The translations under genes and the position numbers were made by a program. The notes under the pieces were generated by a model. The model searched no databases. It was not told where the DNA came from and saw only the letters and a list, made by a program, of their open reading frames with translations. From positions 108,579,129-108,643,128 of the forward strand of contig NC_056527.1 in the NCBI RefSeq assembly GCF_019175285.1: 64,000 bases of DNA, read 5' to 3'. Numbering within the stretch: the stretch's first letter is position 1; every line of letters starts with the position of its first letter. Origin of the DNA: Sceloporus undulatus. Taxonomy: Eukaryota; Chordata; Lepidosauria; Squamata; Phrynosomatidae. Below, one piece after another: positions 32,073 through 42,370 of the stretch.

Positions 32073-32258
32073 TTGCCAGAGTAAAAACTGGAGAAGGCTC
32101 TTGTAATTTTAATATTTGCATAAAAGAGTGAATTTCAGTAAATTTTGCTTGTTTCCTAGTTGTGTGACAAATTACACTGGTTGAAATTCCCTATTCTACA
32201 TAACCATTGAAGGTACAGGAGCTTTGTCCAGTTTTCAGTCTGGCAACCCTATTTGGCA
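32073..32258. mobile_element. GTTGCC-ended MITE (hAT-like), complete
   Basis: Left AGGGTTGCCAGAGTAAAAAC and reverse-complemented right AGGGTTGCCAGACTGAAAAC, about 186 bp. It is the best preserved member of the set also seen at 8985, 19655 and 24715. Confidence 0.75.
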
Positions 32259-32376
32259 TAAATTCTCCTCACAGACAGTCAACGTTTAACCAAGATCAGA
32301 AATTCAGGTTCAGCAGTTGAAACTCAGCAAACCTTTTTTCAGTAACTACAGGTCCACACTAGAGGCATTCACTGGA

Positions 32377-32582
32377 CAATATCATACTACATTGCAATAG
32401 CTCTATTCTTCCACTTTAACTGCCATGGCTGCCTCCTGTGGAATTTTGGGGTTTGTAGTTTAGTCAGGCCTAAAAGCCCTCTGGCTAAGGACTCTAAATG
32501 CCCCTCCCTAAACTGCAAATAGGAGGCATTCATAGCAGTTAAAGTGAAATAATAATGCTCTAACAGTTTAGTGTGATATTGC
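32377..32582. mobile_element. Palindromic MITE with TTTAACTGCC arms, diverged
   Basis: Left caatatcatactacattgca and reverse-complemented right gcaatatcacactaaactgt. Both arms then have cactttaactgc. The centre keeps ggggtttgtagtttagtcag. A sister copy with the same divergent ends is at 38873-39076. Confidence 0.6.
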
Positions 32583-32589
32583 AAGAACT

Positions 32590-34590
32590 GAGCAGCAAAC
32601 ATTAGCAACATCTAATTAAACCACACAAAATTTCAAAATCATTTGTTATGCAGTTAATCATTTGTTACATAATCAACACAACTTTGGTTCTCCGTTTTCC
32701 CATACCTCCCCCTCTTTGTTCTTTCATCCATTTTCTTCCCAGTCGAATGACCTTGGGTCCTTCAGTCCATGTATGGGATGGTCTACAGGGGTCAAAAGAT
32801 CCAGGTTCCCCCCAGCTTTGTATTGTCTAGATCAGATGACACAGGCCAAAACCCCGGGAAGAGGATTGGACTCAAATCTGCAAGACCAGTCATGTATCCG
32901 AAGGATGCAGCCTGGCCCTAGGGTAATCAGCGGATACCCCTGGGTAATACACCCCTAGTTTGCCATGGCGTTTCCAGGAAACTCCACGGCACACACCCTG
33001 CCTGCCATGCTCCTTACCTTGCCATGGTTCCCAGGTCGGTGCTAGGATGGGTGCATGAACACCCACCTGTCTCCATGCTAACCCAGGGACTAACCCATGT
33101 GAGCAGTAGGGCCAGGATCGCATGGACACAGCCCATGCTATCCGGGCTCATCTGCTCAGCCCTGTGCCACCTATGCAATAACCATTCACTTCCAGTCATT
33201 GCTTCACTGCCTGCTCCATTACCATACCTCAGCCTCACCCTAAATTCATGGCAGGCAGGATGCAAAAGTAGCACTTGACCGCTGCATTCCTCTGCCCATA
33301 ACTTTAAATACATTAGGCATCTTGTGTTTATATTTTAGCTAGTCTGCAATAAATAATTGAGTGCACTGTATCAAAACATTTCTCGCTACAAGCCTGACTC
33401 AAATAGTCCTGAACAACCTCCACCGTACCTGCTTTATCAGTTCCCTTAATGCTGGATAGAAATGACTTCCACCATTTCAAATATTTCAACATGTCAATCC
33501 AGGCACAGGTGGAAACATTACATATTAGTTAGTGTAATAACATTAAAACATTGGGGAATATTGTTTAGTTTATGCTAACCTGTTAAGACAATTCCATTCA
33601 ATTTACTGCTTAATGGGTTACTAATCTATTAAATCATGAAATTAAAATAAGTTATAATTACTAAAACCAGTAATGGATTAATGTTTTGGGTATTTACTGA
33701 TTAAAATAACACATTTTACAATTTTTGCAGCGCAATGTTTAACAGATCAAGGGTGAAAAATCAGTTTTAACAAATTATTAACACAGCATCCAGTCTCATC
33801 TTCACCAGCCAGCATGGCCACTGTCTCCTCAGAAGGATATGATTTGTTTTGACCAAAATGATAGCAGTGGGGTTAGCCATTCGCTAGATGGTGCTGTGTT
33901 GTCAAGCAGACAGCTGGAGATGCATTTGATGTGAGGGAGACGTAGATTGTCTTTTTGGTATGATCATGAAAGCACAGACTTGCCCAGTGATAATTAGTCC
34001 GCCTTCATATTCCTTAGTATTCCCTGCCAACCTGCAAATTTTTCTGAGGTGAAATGTAATACATACACAGAACGTGTACAACATCTCCATGCCACTGGGC
34101 AAAGATGCCAATGAAGATGCAAATACTGAAATAATAACAATAATTTAATAACAGCCTTGCATGCCAAAGGAAATAAGATGGTGTACAAGACATTGGAAGT
34201 CCTTGGCGTAATTGCTGTTTATCTAGTATAAACGTAGCATTTGGACTTGTGTGTCATGCCTCCTGGGTCTTCCATGGTGGAAACTAGTGCCAGTGTATCA
34301 TGGAGAGAATTTCTGTCCTGGATTAAAGACTCTACACAGAGGAATGCTCCACTGTGTGACGTGCATATTCCAGAAAAAGCCTGGGGGAATTGCTTTTCAG
34401 GACTTTAACTCCAATGTCCAGCCACCATGGTCACAGGGCCACAGAAATTGTAGTCCCCAAAAGTAACCTTTCTCACCTTTCATACTGAAGCCTCCATTGT
34501 TGGTCTTGGAACAGGCTGGATTTTGCACTCCTTCCATCACTGACGAATATTGTACCTCCTACTTTGTGTTCAAAACTGGCTCAAAGCTAA
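32590..34590. other. Copy B right end, no gene
   Basis: 33520-34560 pairs with 16770-18410 in copy A. 32900-33320 is GC-richer single-copy sequence with no recognisable domain on either strand. Confidence 0.4.
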
Positions 34591-35954
34591 TTAAGTTAAT
34601 TACATGTTGGTTTTAAATGAAATGAAATTAACCAACCCTTCCCTCCCTCTTTATGAGCTCGCCGTCATTGCACAATTTCTTCTTAACTGGCCTCAAAAAT
34701 TACTGGGTTTTTATTATTTAATACCAGATATTAAAAATAGAATAATCTTGGGGTCATTATACGTTACTTGTATAAAGAAATAGCTTGCGTTAAACGCAGC
34801 AGTTTTCCAATCTGATCTATTATTTATGCAATCCACATAACTCTGTTAATAAATGAATTGTCTAAGGGAATGATTTTCCTCTACAGTTAACTGGTATCCC
34901 CAGTAAGTAACCTGTTTAAAAGCAGCGTAACCGAATGATAGCTTTTTTTAAAATGTAGAAAATAAAGAAAAGACATTTCCAGAATTGTTTATTACCAAGA
35001 ACAGCTAAAGAAACACAATTAAGATTTAGTAATCTGAACTTCACAGGCATGACAAGAAGGGGGGGACTTCTAATCCCAAAGTTTATAAAGAACCTAGTAC
35101 TAGAAGTCCAGGAGTAGTGCGTTGTTGAGGATCTTATGTAGCAATTGTTGACCCAAAGTTCCCATACTTCTAAAACAAAAATAACAATCAAAATTCTAGT
35201 TTTTATGGCTGTAGTGTGAAGCATGTAGGCAATTTTGGTGAAGGGTCAGAAAACAACAGGTGAACTAACAGGGCAACAGTCAGTGAATAAGCTTCAGGGC
35301 AGCCCAAGACATTTTGCTCCCTGAGGATAAAAAGCCAATGGAAACCTCCTCTCCCATGCGCCCAAAGTCAAGGCATAACACCTTAGGCCAGAAAAGTTAG
35401 TTTGGCCCCTAAAGCAGACAATCTCACAATAAACATTTCCATTTTCTGACAGAAAAGGTACAATAATGATGAATTAAACAACTAGCAATTTGCTGTTCTT
35501 CTCTGGTTCCCAAATCTGCTACCTGGAGCAGGCACTGGACTTTGCCTATTGGAAGGACTGACCTAACAAACTTCAAGGACCTTTACATGGAAATATTTTT
35601 TTGTGTTCCACCTTTCAACTTTTCCCATTCACATCTTATACCTGCTGAGCACATCATCCCAACCTTTTCGTCTCTTCACTTACTTTCTTCTCCATCATTT
35701 GTCCTTGCCATCTCACTTTCTGCCTGGTCCTTTAAAGTCAAGTCTGAAAACCATAAAATAAATGCTGCAGATTTCGCAGTTTTTCACAGGACAGGTAGGG
35801 ACTCAGAGTAGTGAATGCTCCTCCATACAATAAAATGCCATTGCAGATAAAATATTGACATGTCAGGGAGAAAATCTGATACCTTCTTCTTGGCACCTAA
35901 ATGAAGGAAGGAAGAATTTATTGTGCGGGTTTATGCGTGCATGTGTGCACATAT
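34591..35954. other. Single-copy AT-rich interval beyond the duplication
   Basis: 34600-34920 is AT-rich, has no repeat I recognise and reads like a possible conserved non-coding element (cgccgtcattgcacaatttc, cctcaaaaattactgggttt). 34920-35230 contains an open frame of 102 codons on - that I do not recognise and regard as chance or an old LINE piece. The rest is featureless. Confidence 0.3.
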
Positions 35955-36122
35955 GCACCTTTTAGTGCCTGTTGACTTATGGCAACCCCATAAATTTCAT
36001 AGGGTTTTCTTAGGCATGGAGTACTCAGAGGTGGTTTTCCCAGTTCCTTCCCCTGAAATACAGGCTACAACACTGGATATTCCTTGGTGGTCTCCCATCC
36101 AAGTGCTAACCAAGGCTGACTT
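35955..36122 (-). mobile_element. 5S-rRNA-derived SINE
   Basis: Tail tgttgacttatggcaacccc, ataaatttcatagggttttc, body gaaatacaggctacaacact, then tggtggtctcccatccaagt, gctaaccaaggctgac, the reverse complement of the 5S internal promoter region. Minus orientation, 5' end missing. Confidence 0.75.
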
Positions 36123-36658
36123 CTTCACTTTGCTGTTATCTGGGGCATTCCGTATATTTAGATCTATCCCATCATTTCAAGTGGTAATGCCTAGAAACAG
36201 GTTAACTACCTTAAAAAGGATCCAAAGCCTTGAACAGGAAATCTAAGAGTTACTCCATATATTATATATAATAAAGAGGCAAAATATTAGACTACACCAC
36301 TCAGATGACCAATAGGAAGGGATTCCCGTGACAGATTGCTCCTCTGTATCATGAAATAAAAATGGAAAAAGTCTTAAAAGGCAGAAAATGAAGCTACGTA
36401 TAAGGAAACACTGAGAGACCAGAAGGAGCATTTTTAGAATCTTTCCCATTATCATGGGCCCCCAGATATTCTTAGACTACAAGTCCCACCATCTGAGCCA
36501 TTGGCTGTGCTGGTTTGCAGTGGCAGGATTTAAAATCCAGCAACAGCTTGGAGGACTGTGGCTGTGAAAGGTTGCTGTGTTGTCAGCCTGACCTGCAGTC
36601 TGAAGTGGCACAGCCCAGACATAGCTGGGCAGGCCTCACCATCTTTTATGTGCTCTGT
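36123..36658. other. 3' flank of the connexin-like gene
   Basis: No AATAAA on the minus strand was found close to the stop. The nearest reverse-complement TTTATT is around 35911, so the 3' end of the mRNA is not settled. No other feature seen. Confidence 0.3.
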
Positions 36659-38557
36659 TCAGTCTCGTTCCTTGTTATCTTCATTGCCACCTTCCTCTTC
36701 ATCCCGCCTTTCAGTTTCTGTGTCAGCCGCACAAACTTCTTCCCCATTTTCCTCCTCGTTTCCGTTGCACATTTGGCGGCACCTCTTGTTCCAGCAGAAG
36801 CGTAGATTAAAGTATCCACTACAGGCGATTATAAAAAGGATGGAGGTGAAAGCCAACCCCCAGAGAGCCACCCGTTTTTCAGCCCTCCCTTTCATAGTGC
36901 ATTCCACAGTTTGGGGACACCCGACAGCTCCAGGGGAGCATATCCATGACTTCCCCAAAAGGGTGGGCATCTGAAAAAGAAGCACAACACAGAGGAAGCA
37001 GATCTCCATAGATAGGAGAAGTGCCACCCAGATGTCAAAAAGGGGTATGCCACAGATTTTACTAATAGACATCTTGGCTTTCTCCTGGGGCCCAGGAGTA
37101 CTTTCTCTATGTCTGTGCCCATCGTGATGGGAAGGCTGAGCATTACAGCAGGGCTCAGAGTGGGGCTCCCAATAGGGTTCCCATTGGTGGTTCATGTGAC
37201 ACGGGTCAGTCTCAGTGCCCATTGAGCTTGCACTGCCATGGCAACACACATTTGCCCCAGTGGTCGTGCATTGTCCGGTCATTATTTTCTTCCCACCAAT
37301 AGGCCTGCAGCTGGAATCCTTGGCCATCCAAGGTTGGGCATATGTGTGGCTGCCAAAGCCCATGTCGCTTCTGTTGGTGGCATCAAAATTCACATGGTGT
37401 TTGGTGTGCATCTTACTCCCCTGAACTGGCCGACGCTTGACAGCCATGTTTGCATTGTCATCTCCTATCGCGATATGACCCATGCTCCCTTCAAGGTCTG
37501 GCCTGCATTTGGATGCCATGCTGTATTGGCCATCTTCATAGTATCTGGGCACCATCTTATTATGGCCAGGATATCTTATACATTCATCAGGGTCTCTGTA
37601 TCTCTGCTGGAAGGTCTCATCATGTTCATTGCCTGGGGAACAACGGGGAGCCATTTTACCTTTATGGGGTGAGCCATGAATAGGAACAGGGACACACTTG
37701 GTGGGTGGGTTATACTGCCCCTTTTCTGCATAATAGGGTGCACCACGGGTTTGCCTCACATGGCATGGGGAGGAAGATATTCCATATTGATCAGTTTCAG
37801 TGCCATGTGTGGGCATTTTAGTTTGCCTCATGTCCTTCGGGTAGACACCCATTTTGTGTTGAGCCATGTCATAGCAGTGGTCAGGCATTTTGGTCTGGCT
37901 GATGTGCTCCTGGTAGACAGGCATGCCGTATCCTCCAACATCCTGTGGAACAAAGCCCCCATCAGTACCATGTCCGCCAACCACAGGGACCCCAGGTGTC
38001 CCGTGCCAATCGGCCCAATCATGCCAATCATCATGATGGGTGTAGTGATGATGAGGATAGTAAGAATGGTGGGGGTGAGGACGGTAGTTGCTAGGGAGAC
38101 CACGACGCCCGACCATGTAGACGGTAGAGATATCAGGACTGTTTTCATGAGATGCAGTGGCAACAATAGCTAAGCCTTTGTCTTTATCCTCTTTCTCGTT
38201 CCCATTCCCGTTCCCGTTCTCTTTCTTCTTCTTGGGGATGGAGAGCCTCATGAGTCCCACGAAGAGGAGCAACGCAAGGAACACCAGCCCCCATGTAGCA
38301 GCAACAGAGACCGGGAAATGAATGTTGTGACACAGGGCCATGCAGAACTCCCGGGATTTGTCGTTCATGGGGGCCACCCAATTGCAGGCCAAATCTTCCC
38401 TCACCGTATCCCATGGGCCATTGGAGAAGAAAATGGCCACAATGCGAAGGCCCAGCAGGAAGTACCATGGTCCTAAGCCCTTGCAGTCGAGTGCACCAGA
38501 AAGGGAGGATAGCAGTGGTCGGAAGATGTGGATAAGACCCGAAAGGATGATGGACAT
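36659..38557 (-). CDS. Connexin-family gap-junction protein with very long cytoplasmic loop
   Basis: 632 residues, one exon. N-terminus 1-29; TM1 about 30-46 (WYFLLGLRIVAIFF); first extracellular loop with PWDTVREDLACNW and Cys58, Cys72, Cys76 followed by HNIHFPVS, matching connexin W..E..D..CN and C...C....FPIS. TM2 about 83-104. Cytoplasmic loop about 105-505: KKKKENGNGNGNEKEDKDKG (109-128), a His-rich patch 159-197, then degenerate Tyr/Gln/Met repeats. TM3 about 506-529; second extracellular loop with Cys540, Cys547, Cys553 and GCPQTVEC, close to connexin PCPNTVDC; TM4 about 563-583; acidic tail to 632. Connexins assemble as hexameric hemichannels at the plasma membrane. Normal loops are a few dozen to about 100 residues and normal spacing is C-X6-C-X3-C and C-X4/5-C-X5-C; here it is C-X13-C-X3-C and C-X6-C-X5-C. 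The loop's 400 stop-free codons argue for selection. I cannot assign it to a named connexin. Confidence 0.8.
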   Translation of the reverse strand: MSIILSGLIHIFRPLLSSLSGALDCKGLGPWYFLLGLRIVAIFFSNGPWDTVREDLACNWVAPMNDKSREFCMALCHNIHFPVSVAATWGLVFLALLLFVGLMRLSIPKKKKENGNGNGNEKEDKDKGLAIVATASHENSPDISTVYMVGRRGLPSNYRPHPHHSYYPHHHYTHHDDWHDWADWHGTPGVPVVGGHGTDGGFVPQDVGGYGMPVYQEHISQTKMPDHCYDMAQHKMGVYPKDMRQTKMPTHGTETDQYGISSSPCHVRQTRGAPYYAEKGQYNPPTKCVPVPIHGSPHKGKMAPRCSPGNEHDETFQQRYRDPDECIRYPGHNKMVPRYYEDGQYSMASKCRPDLEGSMGHIAIGDDNANMAVKRRPVQGSKMHTKHHVNFDATNRSDMGFGSHTYAQPWMAKDSSCRPIGGKKIMTGQCTTTGANVCCHGSASSMGTETDPCHMNHQWEPYWEPHSEPCCNAQPSHHDGHRHRESTPGPQEKAKMSISKICGIPLFDIWVALLLSMEICFLCVVLLFQMPTLLGKSWICSPGAVGCPQTVECTMKGRAEKRVALWGLAFTSILFIIACSGYFNLRFCWNKRCRQMCNGNEEENGEEVCAADTETERRDEEEGGNEDNKERD

Positions 38558-38598
38558 CTGTAGTTGGGCGGGGGGGGGGGGAGAAAAATAAAGATATT
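38558..38598 (-). promoter_or_regulatory. Splice acceptor directly before the connexin-like ATG
   Basis: On the minus strand a long pyrimidine run (mostly C, with tttttct before it) leads to cccaactacag and then the ATG at 38557. Many connexin genes have a non-coding first exon and start their single coding exon a few bases after such an acceptor. This supports the start chosen. Exon 1 was not located upstream. Confidence 0.6.
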
Positions 38599-38872
38599 AA
38601 GCCAGGATCTGCAATGGAAAACTATATAGTTGTGCATCTGTTGATGTCCACTCCATACTAAAGTCAGTAGTGACAGCAGAAAAGAGTACATACTTGGAGA
38701 GCAAGCTCCACTGCTCCAGTTTGGCTAAAGGATTTGTGAATAGTGGTGCAAAATAATACACAACTTCTTCAAATTCTGGTCTAAAAGAGATACTACATAC
38801 TATCTTTTTGAATCTCCAGCATGATTTTACAAGCAGACAGCCCACTGACAAGCCATGATCCTGCTGGGGGCC
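38599..38872. other. 5' side of the connexin-like gene
   Basis: Probable intron sequence; no promoter elements or donor site could be singled out. Confidence 0.3.
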
Positions 38873-39076
38873 TTTTCACACTACATAGTTATCACACTAT
38901 GATTCCACTTTAACTGCCATGGTTGCATCCTGTGGAACCCTGGGGGTTGAGTGAGGCATTTGAGTTCTCTGGCTGAAAGGTCTAAATACCCTTCTCTAAA
39001 GTGCATACTCCAGGATTCTATAAGACGTTGCCATAGCAGTTAAAGTAGAATCAGAGTACTTTAATTGTGTAGCATG
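38873..39076. mobile_element. Palindromic MITE with TTTAACTGCC arms
   Basis: Left ttcacactacatagttatca, gattccactttaactgcc; right mirrored agcagttaaagtagaatcag, tgtgtagcatgg. Sister of 32377-32582 and a distant relative of the CTGCAGAAATAATG element. Confidence 0.6.
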
Positions 39077-39346
39077 GAAGAGATTGGCTATAAATACATT
39101 CAGGCAGTGAAAATGGGTGGCTTACATGTCAGTCAATCCAAATATTTTAACATCTAGACTGGAATGGGGCTGTCCCAGGATCTGAACTTATGTTTAGGAA
39201 AGTGTTCCAAATAGAGGTAGGTAGCTGCCTTAACCCCCTCCCCCCCAATTTATACTGTATGTGCATATTTTCAAATGTATAAATATATCTGCAACATAAA
39301 CAAAATATTGCAGGTGTCTCTGTCATTCAAAGAAATCTAAATCCAA

Positions 39347-39681
39347 TACAGGTTGAGCCTCCCTTATCTGGAATTTCAAAATCCAAAATACTGTACTACA
39401 AAACCAAAAAATGTTCATGGGTGGCTGAGACAGCAACACCGTTGCTTTCTGAGGGTTCAGTCTATGCAAACCTTATTTCCTACACAAAAGTATTTAAAAT
39501 GTCCATAATCAGGCTATGTGTATAAAGCATATATGAAGTATAAATCAATTTTGTGTTTAAACTTGGGTCCTATCTCATTATGTATGTATATGCAAATACA
39601 GATATTCCAAAATCCTCCGGAATCTGAAATCCCAAACACTTCTGGTCCCAAGCATTTCAGATAAGAGAGACTAAACCTGTA
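39347..39681. mobile_element. Tigger/pogo-like element (TACAGGTTGAG ends), copy 1
   Basis: Ends TACAGGTTGAGCCTCCCTTA and, reverse-complemented right, TACAGGTTTAGTCTCTCTTA, with TA on both sides. Interior includes ggtggctgagacagcaacac and tatgcaaatacagatattcc. A second copy is at 56012-56295. Confidence 0.75.
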
Positions 39682-41195
39682 GCCCTGTTTCTCAGATTTT
39701 TCACCATTTTTTATATTTCTTCAGTGAAACCATTTTCATGTTTCCCCCCTTTCTTTCGTTTTCCTTCCTTCTGATATGGCCCCTGCTGTTTTCATCTGGT
39801 CTAACTCAGAACAGGATTTTTAAAAATTTATTGGGGAATAAACAAAACATTTACTGACAATAAAAACATTGGTGAAAAAGAAAAACAACTGCAAAGACCT
39901 AACATACTGAAAGAAAAGGAAAAATAGGGGTAAACCAGCACTAAACATAAATTATATATAAACATAACATTACTTCCAACCGATATAATTGACAGTTGAT
40001 TCCATCTATCATTGTTTTCATTCCTCTCTATCACAACTCCAAACCAATCAAATTTAATACAGTAACAGCCTCAACGAATACAAAGCAACCAAATAATAAT
40101 TACATATTGAATTCTAATGCAGCACCAAGAAAATATTGTCATCATTAATACTGCATATTATTCTACTAATTTATGTCAGTATCCAGCTCACCCTATCCTG
40201 AAGGCAAGCACTGCGGAAGACATTAGAAAAGCAAACAGTTCATGAATAAGATAAGTGCATTCAACAGTGATTCAATTTCATTCCTGAATAGCTTTACCAG
40301 GAAGGAAATCAAGGCCAGCATGGGGATATAACATGTTTACTGTTTACTCTAACAAATATGTGGCTAGATTTAGGGGCTCACCTATGATATCAATTTATTT
40401 CTGTTGCTAAAAACTCTATTGGACTGCAAAGTGCTTTCAAAGGGACTTTCGCACATAAGAATAAATAAATGTAATGATAGTAAATGAGAAATGATGTGCT
40501 CTAGACCAATCTCCCCTGCACATAGGATTGCCACATCTAAGGGCCTCACTCCAGGTTTGATATGTCATATCCAGTCCAGGCAGGAGACAAATTCTCCAGT
40601 TTTGAGGGGTTCAGCTCTGGGCAAGAAAAAAGGGTTATGGACATAGCTACAGCTCAGATAATGAAACAGCTACATTTGCAAGGCTCATCTGATTTGCTGC
40701 TGCAGCTAGCTTCCCTCTTTCCTCTCATTCATTGTGGTGCCAGCAGGCCCTAAATAAGTGAGAAGGAACAGTCTTCTTTTTTCACCTTGTTCTGGGAATA
40801 TCTCCTTTAGATAAGACTTTTGTCCAAACAGGAAAATAGGTTCTCTCTCTCAATCTTTGTGTGTGTAGCTGTAAGGAACTATTGTAGTTATTTAATGAAT
40901 AATGCTTACAGAATCATCAAGACTCCCAAATCTCAGGTTTTGCCCTCCTGTCAACCTCAGAGAATGGGACAATCCTGGACTGGCAATCCTACACTTATCA
41001 CATATATTATAATTAGACTAATCAGATACATCATGAGGTTATGCTGGATAAAAACACCAGCAAAAAGTATAGCAACTGTGATAAACACAGAAACAAATGG
41101 TACAACTGCTGCACATTCCATGCTATGAATTAGCATTAGCAATAGCAAGTACATTAGAATAAGAAAGAGACAAAATGAAAATAAAATAGAGTAAT
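39682..41195. other. AT-rich intergenic sequence, possible LINE tail
   Basis: 39815-40090 (aaaaatttattggggaataa, acaaaacatttactgacaat) has the look of an A-rich LINE 3' untranslated region in minus orientation. The remainder (40150-41195) shows nothing recognisable. Confidence 0.3.
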
Positions 41196-41435
41196 GCCTT
41201 GATGGCCTAAATATCCAAAAGGTACTAGATCCTGTCTGATCATGGAAGCTAAGCAGGGTAGGCTCTGATTAGCACTTGGACGGAAGACTGCCAACAATGA
41301 CTAGCTGCTGTGAGTTATATTTCAGAGGAAGGAACTGGCAAAAATACTTCTAGTATTCTTTGCCCAAGAAAATCCTATGAAATTCATGGAGTCACCATAA
41401 GTCAATAGGCGACTTGGAAGCACATATATACACAC
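41196..41435 (+). mobile_element. 5S-rRNA-derived SINE, nearly complete
   Basis: gatcctgtctgatcatggaa, gctaagcagggtaggctctg, attagcacttggacggaaga reproduce boxes A and C of the 5S rRNA gene promoter. They are followed by a SINE body (gaaggaactggcaaaaatac) and tail (gtcaccataagtcaataggc, gacttggaagcacatatata). It is not a functional 5S gene, because the body diverges completely after the promoter. Confidence 0.85.
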
Positions 41436-41689
41436 AGTGTCCTTATATAATTCTATGGGAAACTTGGTGCTTCCTGGATACACTCCCCATCATCCCCAGC
41501 CATGGTGGCCTGGGATTCTGGAAACTGTCATTCAATACATCATGAGGGGACTAGGAAAACTGTTCCATTGCATGGCTGCATTTGGAATACCGTACTTCAA
41601 GGACTCTGCTTTCTATGAATGCTAACATTGCTGGGAAAAGCAGAAGAGAGAACAGATAGAAGGGAGAGAGTGGCATCCTTCCCTATGAA

Positions 41690-42240
41690 GAAAAGTTAAG
41701 TGTTTCCTACAAAGAGCAGCCAAACACCAAAGCTTTGGTGTCACAGAGTTAGAAAAGTCCCCATAGGCTACTGAACTCCGGCTAAAGCATCCCCAGCAGG
41801 TAACTATCCAGCCTCATTTTGAAGCCATCAAGAGAAGATGACCCCCACCGCCTTTCTAGGCAATTGGTTCTATTGAGAAACTGTTCTTGCTGTCAAAATG
41901 TTCCTTCTAATGTTTAATTGAAATCTCCCCTTTTGTAACTTAAAACCATTAGACATGGTTCTACCCTCTGGGGCAGCACAGAGCAAACAGTTACAGTATA
42001 TCACCACTCAGTCTTCTCTTTGCTAGGCTGAAGACACCCACTTCTTCAATCTTTCCTTCTATGTTTTGTTCTCCGTACCTCTTATCATCCTTGCTGCCCT
42101 TCTCTAAACCTGCTCCAATTTGTCATCTCTCAACTAGGTGACTCCTGGTGACTCAGTGACTCAACTCAGTAACATTCTTAAAATGAGGCACCCAGAACAG
42201 AACAGTATTCCAGATGAGGCCTGACTAGTACATAATATAG
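41690..42240 (-). mobile_element. Old CR1-like LINE 3' region
   Basis: Reading backwards: a worn GIPYYVL-type end at 42180-42240 (aggcacccagaacagaacag, tattccagatgaggcctgac), then ctgcccttctctaaacctgc, ttcttgctgtcaaaatgttc, cttctaatgtttaattgaaa and ccccaccgcctttctaggca. This order is the reverse of a CR1 or L3-type 3' region, and it is older than the other CR1 pieces. Confidence 0.65.
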
Positions 42241-42370
42241 TGGAACTAAAACTTTCTTTGACTTGGAAACTATAGTTCTAGTCATCTGTGTTTTTAAAAA
42301 ACGGCTAAGCCACAGATTTAACAGGACCCATGTTGTAAATTGAACATGGGATGCAATGACTAAAAAGAAA

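Larger units (their letters stand above)
18756..34575 (+). repeat. Tandem segmental duplication, copy B (carries truncated SPN)
   Basis: Second unit of the direct tandem duplication. Anchors: 18756-19510 with 1-750, 20709-21110 with 3230-3400, 21385-21700 with 3404-3700, 22740-23480 with 5430-6200, 26400-26640 with 10700-10900, 27045-27880 with 10905-11930, 28560-29760 with 12290-13230, 33520-34560 with 16770-18410. The intact SPN of copy A corresponds to a tail-less SPN here. Copy B lacks the 1131-3144 transposon stack and the 17881-18281 element of copy A, and has its own insertions at 20150-20690, 21122-21375 and 26638-27044. Confidence 0.85.

Noticed and set aside
37238-38173. Plus-strand frames of 144-165 codons across the connexin-like gene
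   Set aside because: Antisense shadows of a strongly biased coding sequence; the minus frame has the connexin motifs.
36659-38557. Pannexin, claudin or other tetraspan family
   Set aside because: The PCPNTVDC-like second loop, the three-cysteine pattern in both loops and the FPVS after the first loop are connexin features.
41196-41435. Functional 5S rRNA gene
   Set aside because: Only the internal promoter region resembles 5S. The rest is a SINE body and tail.
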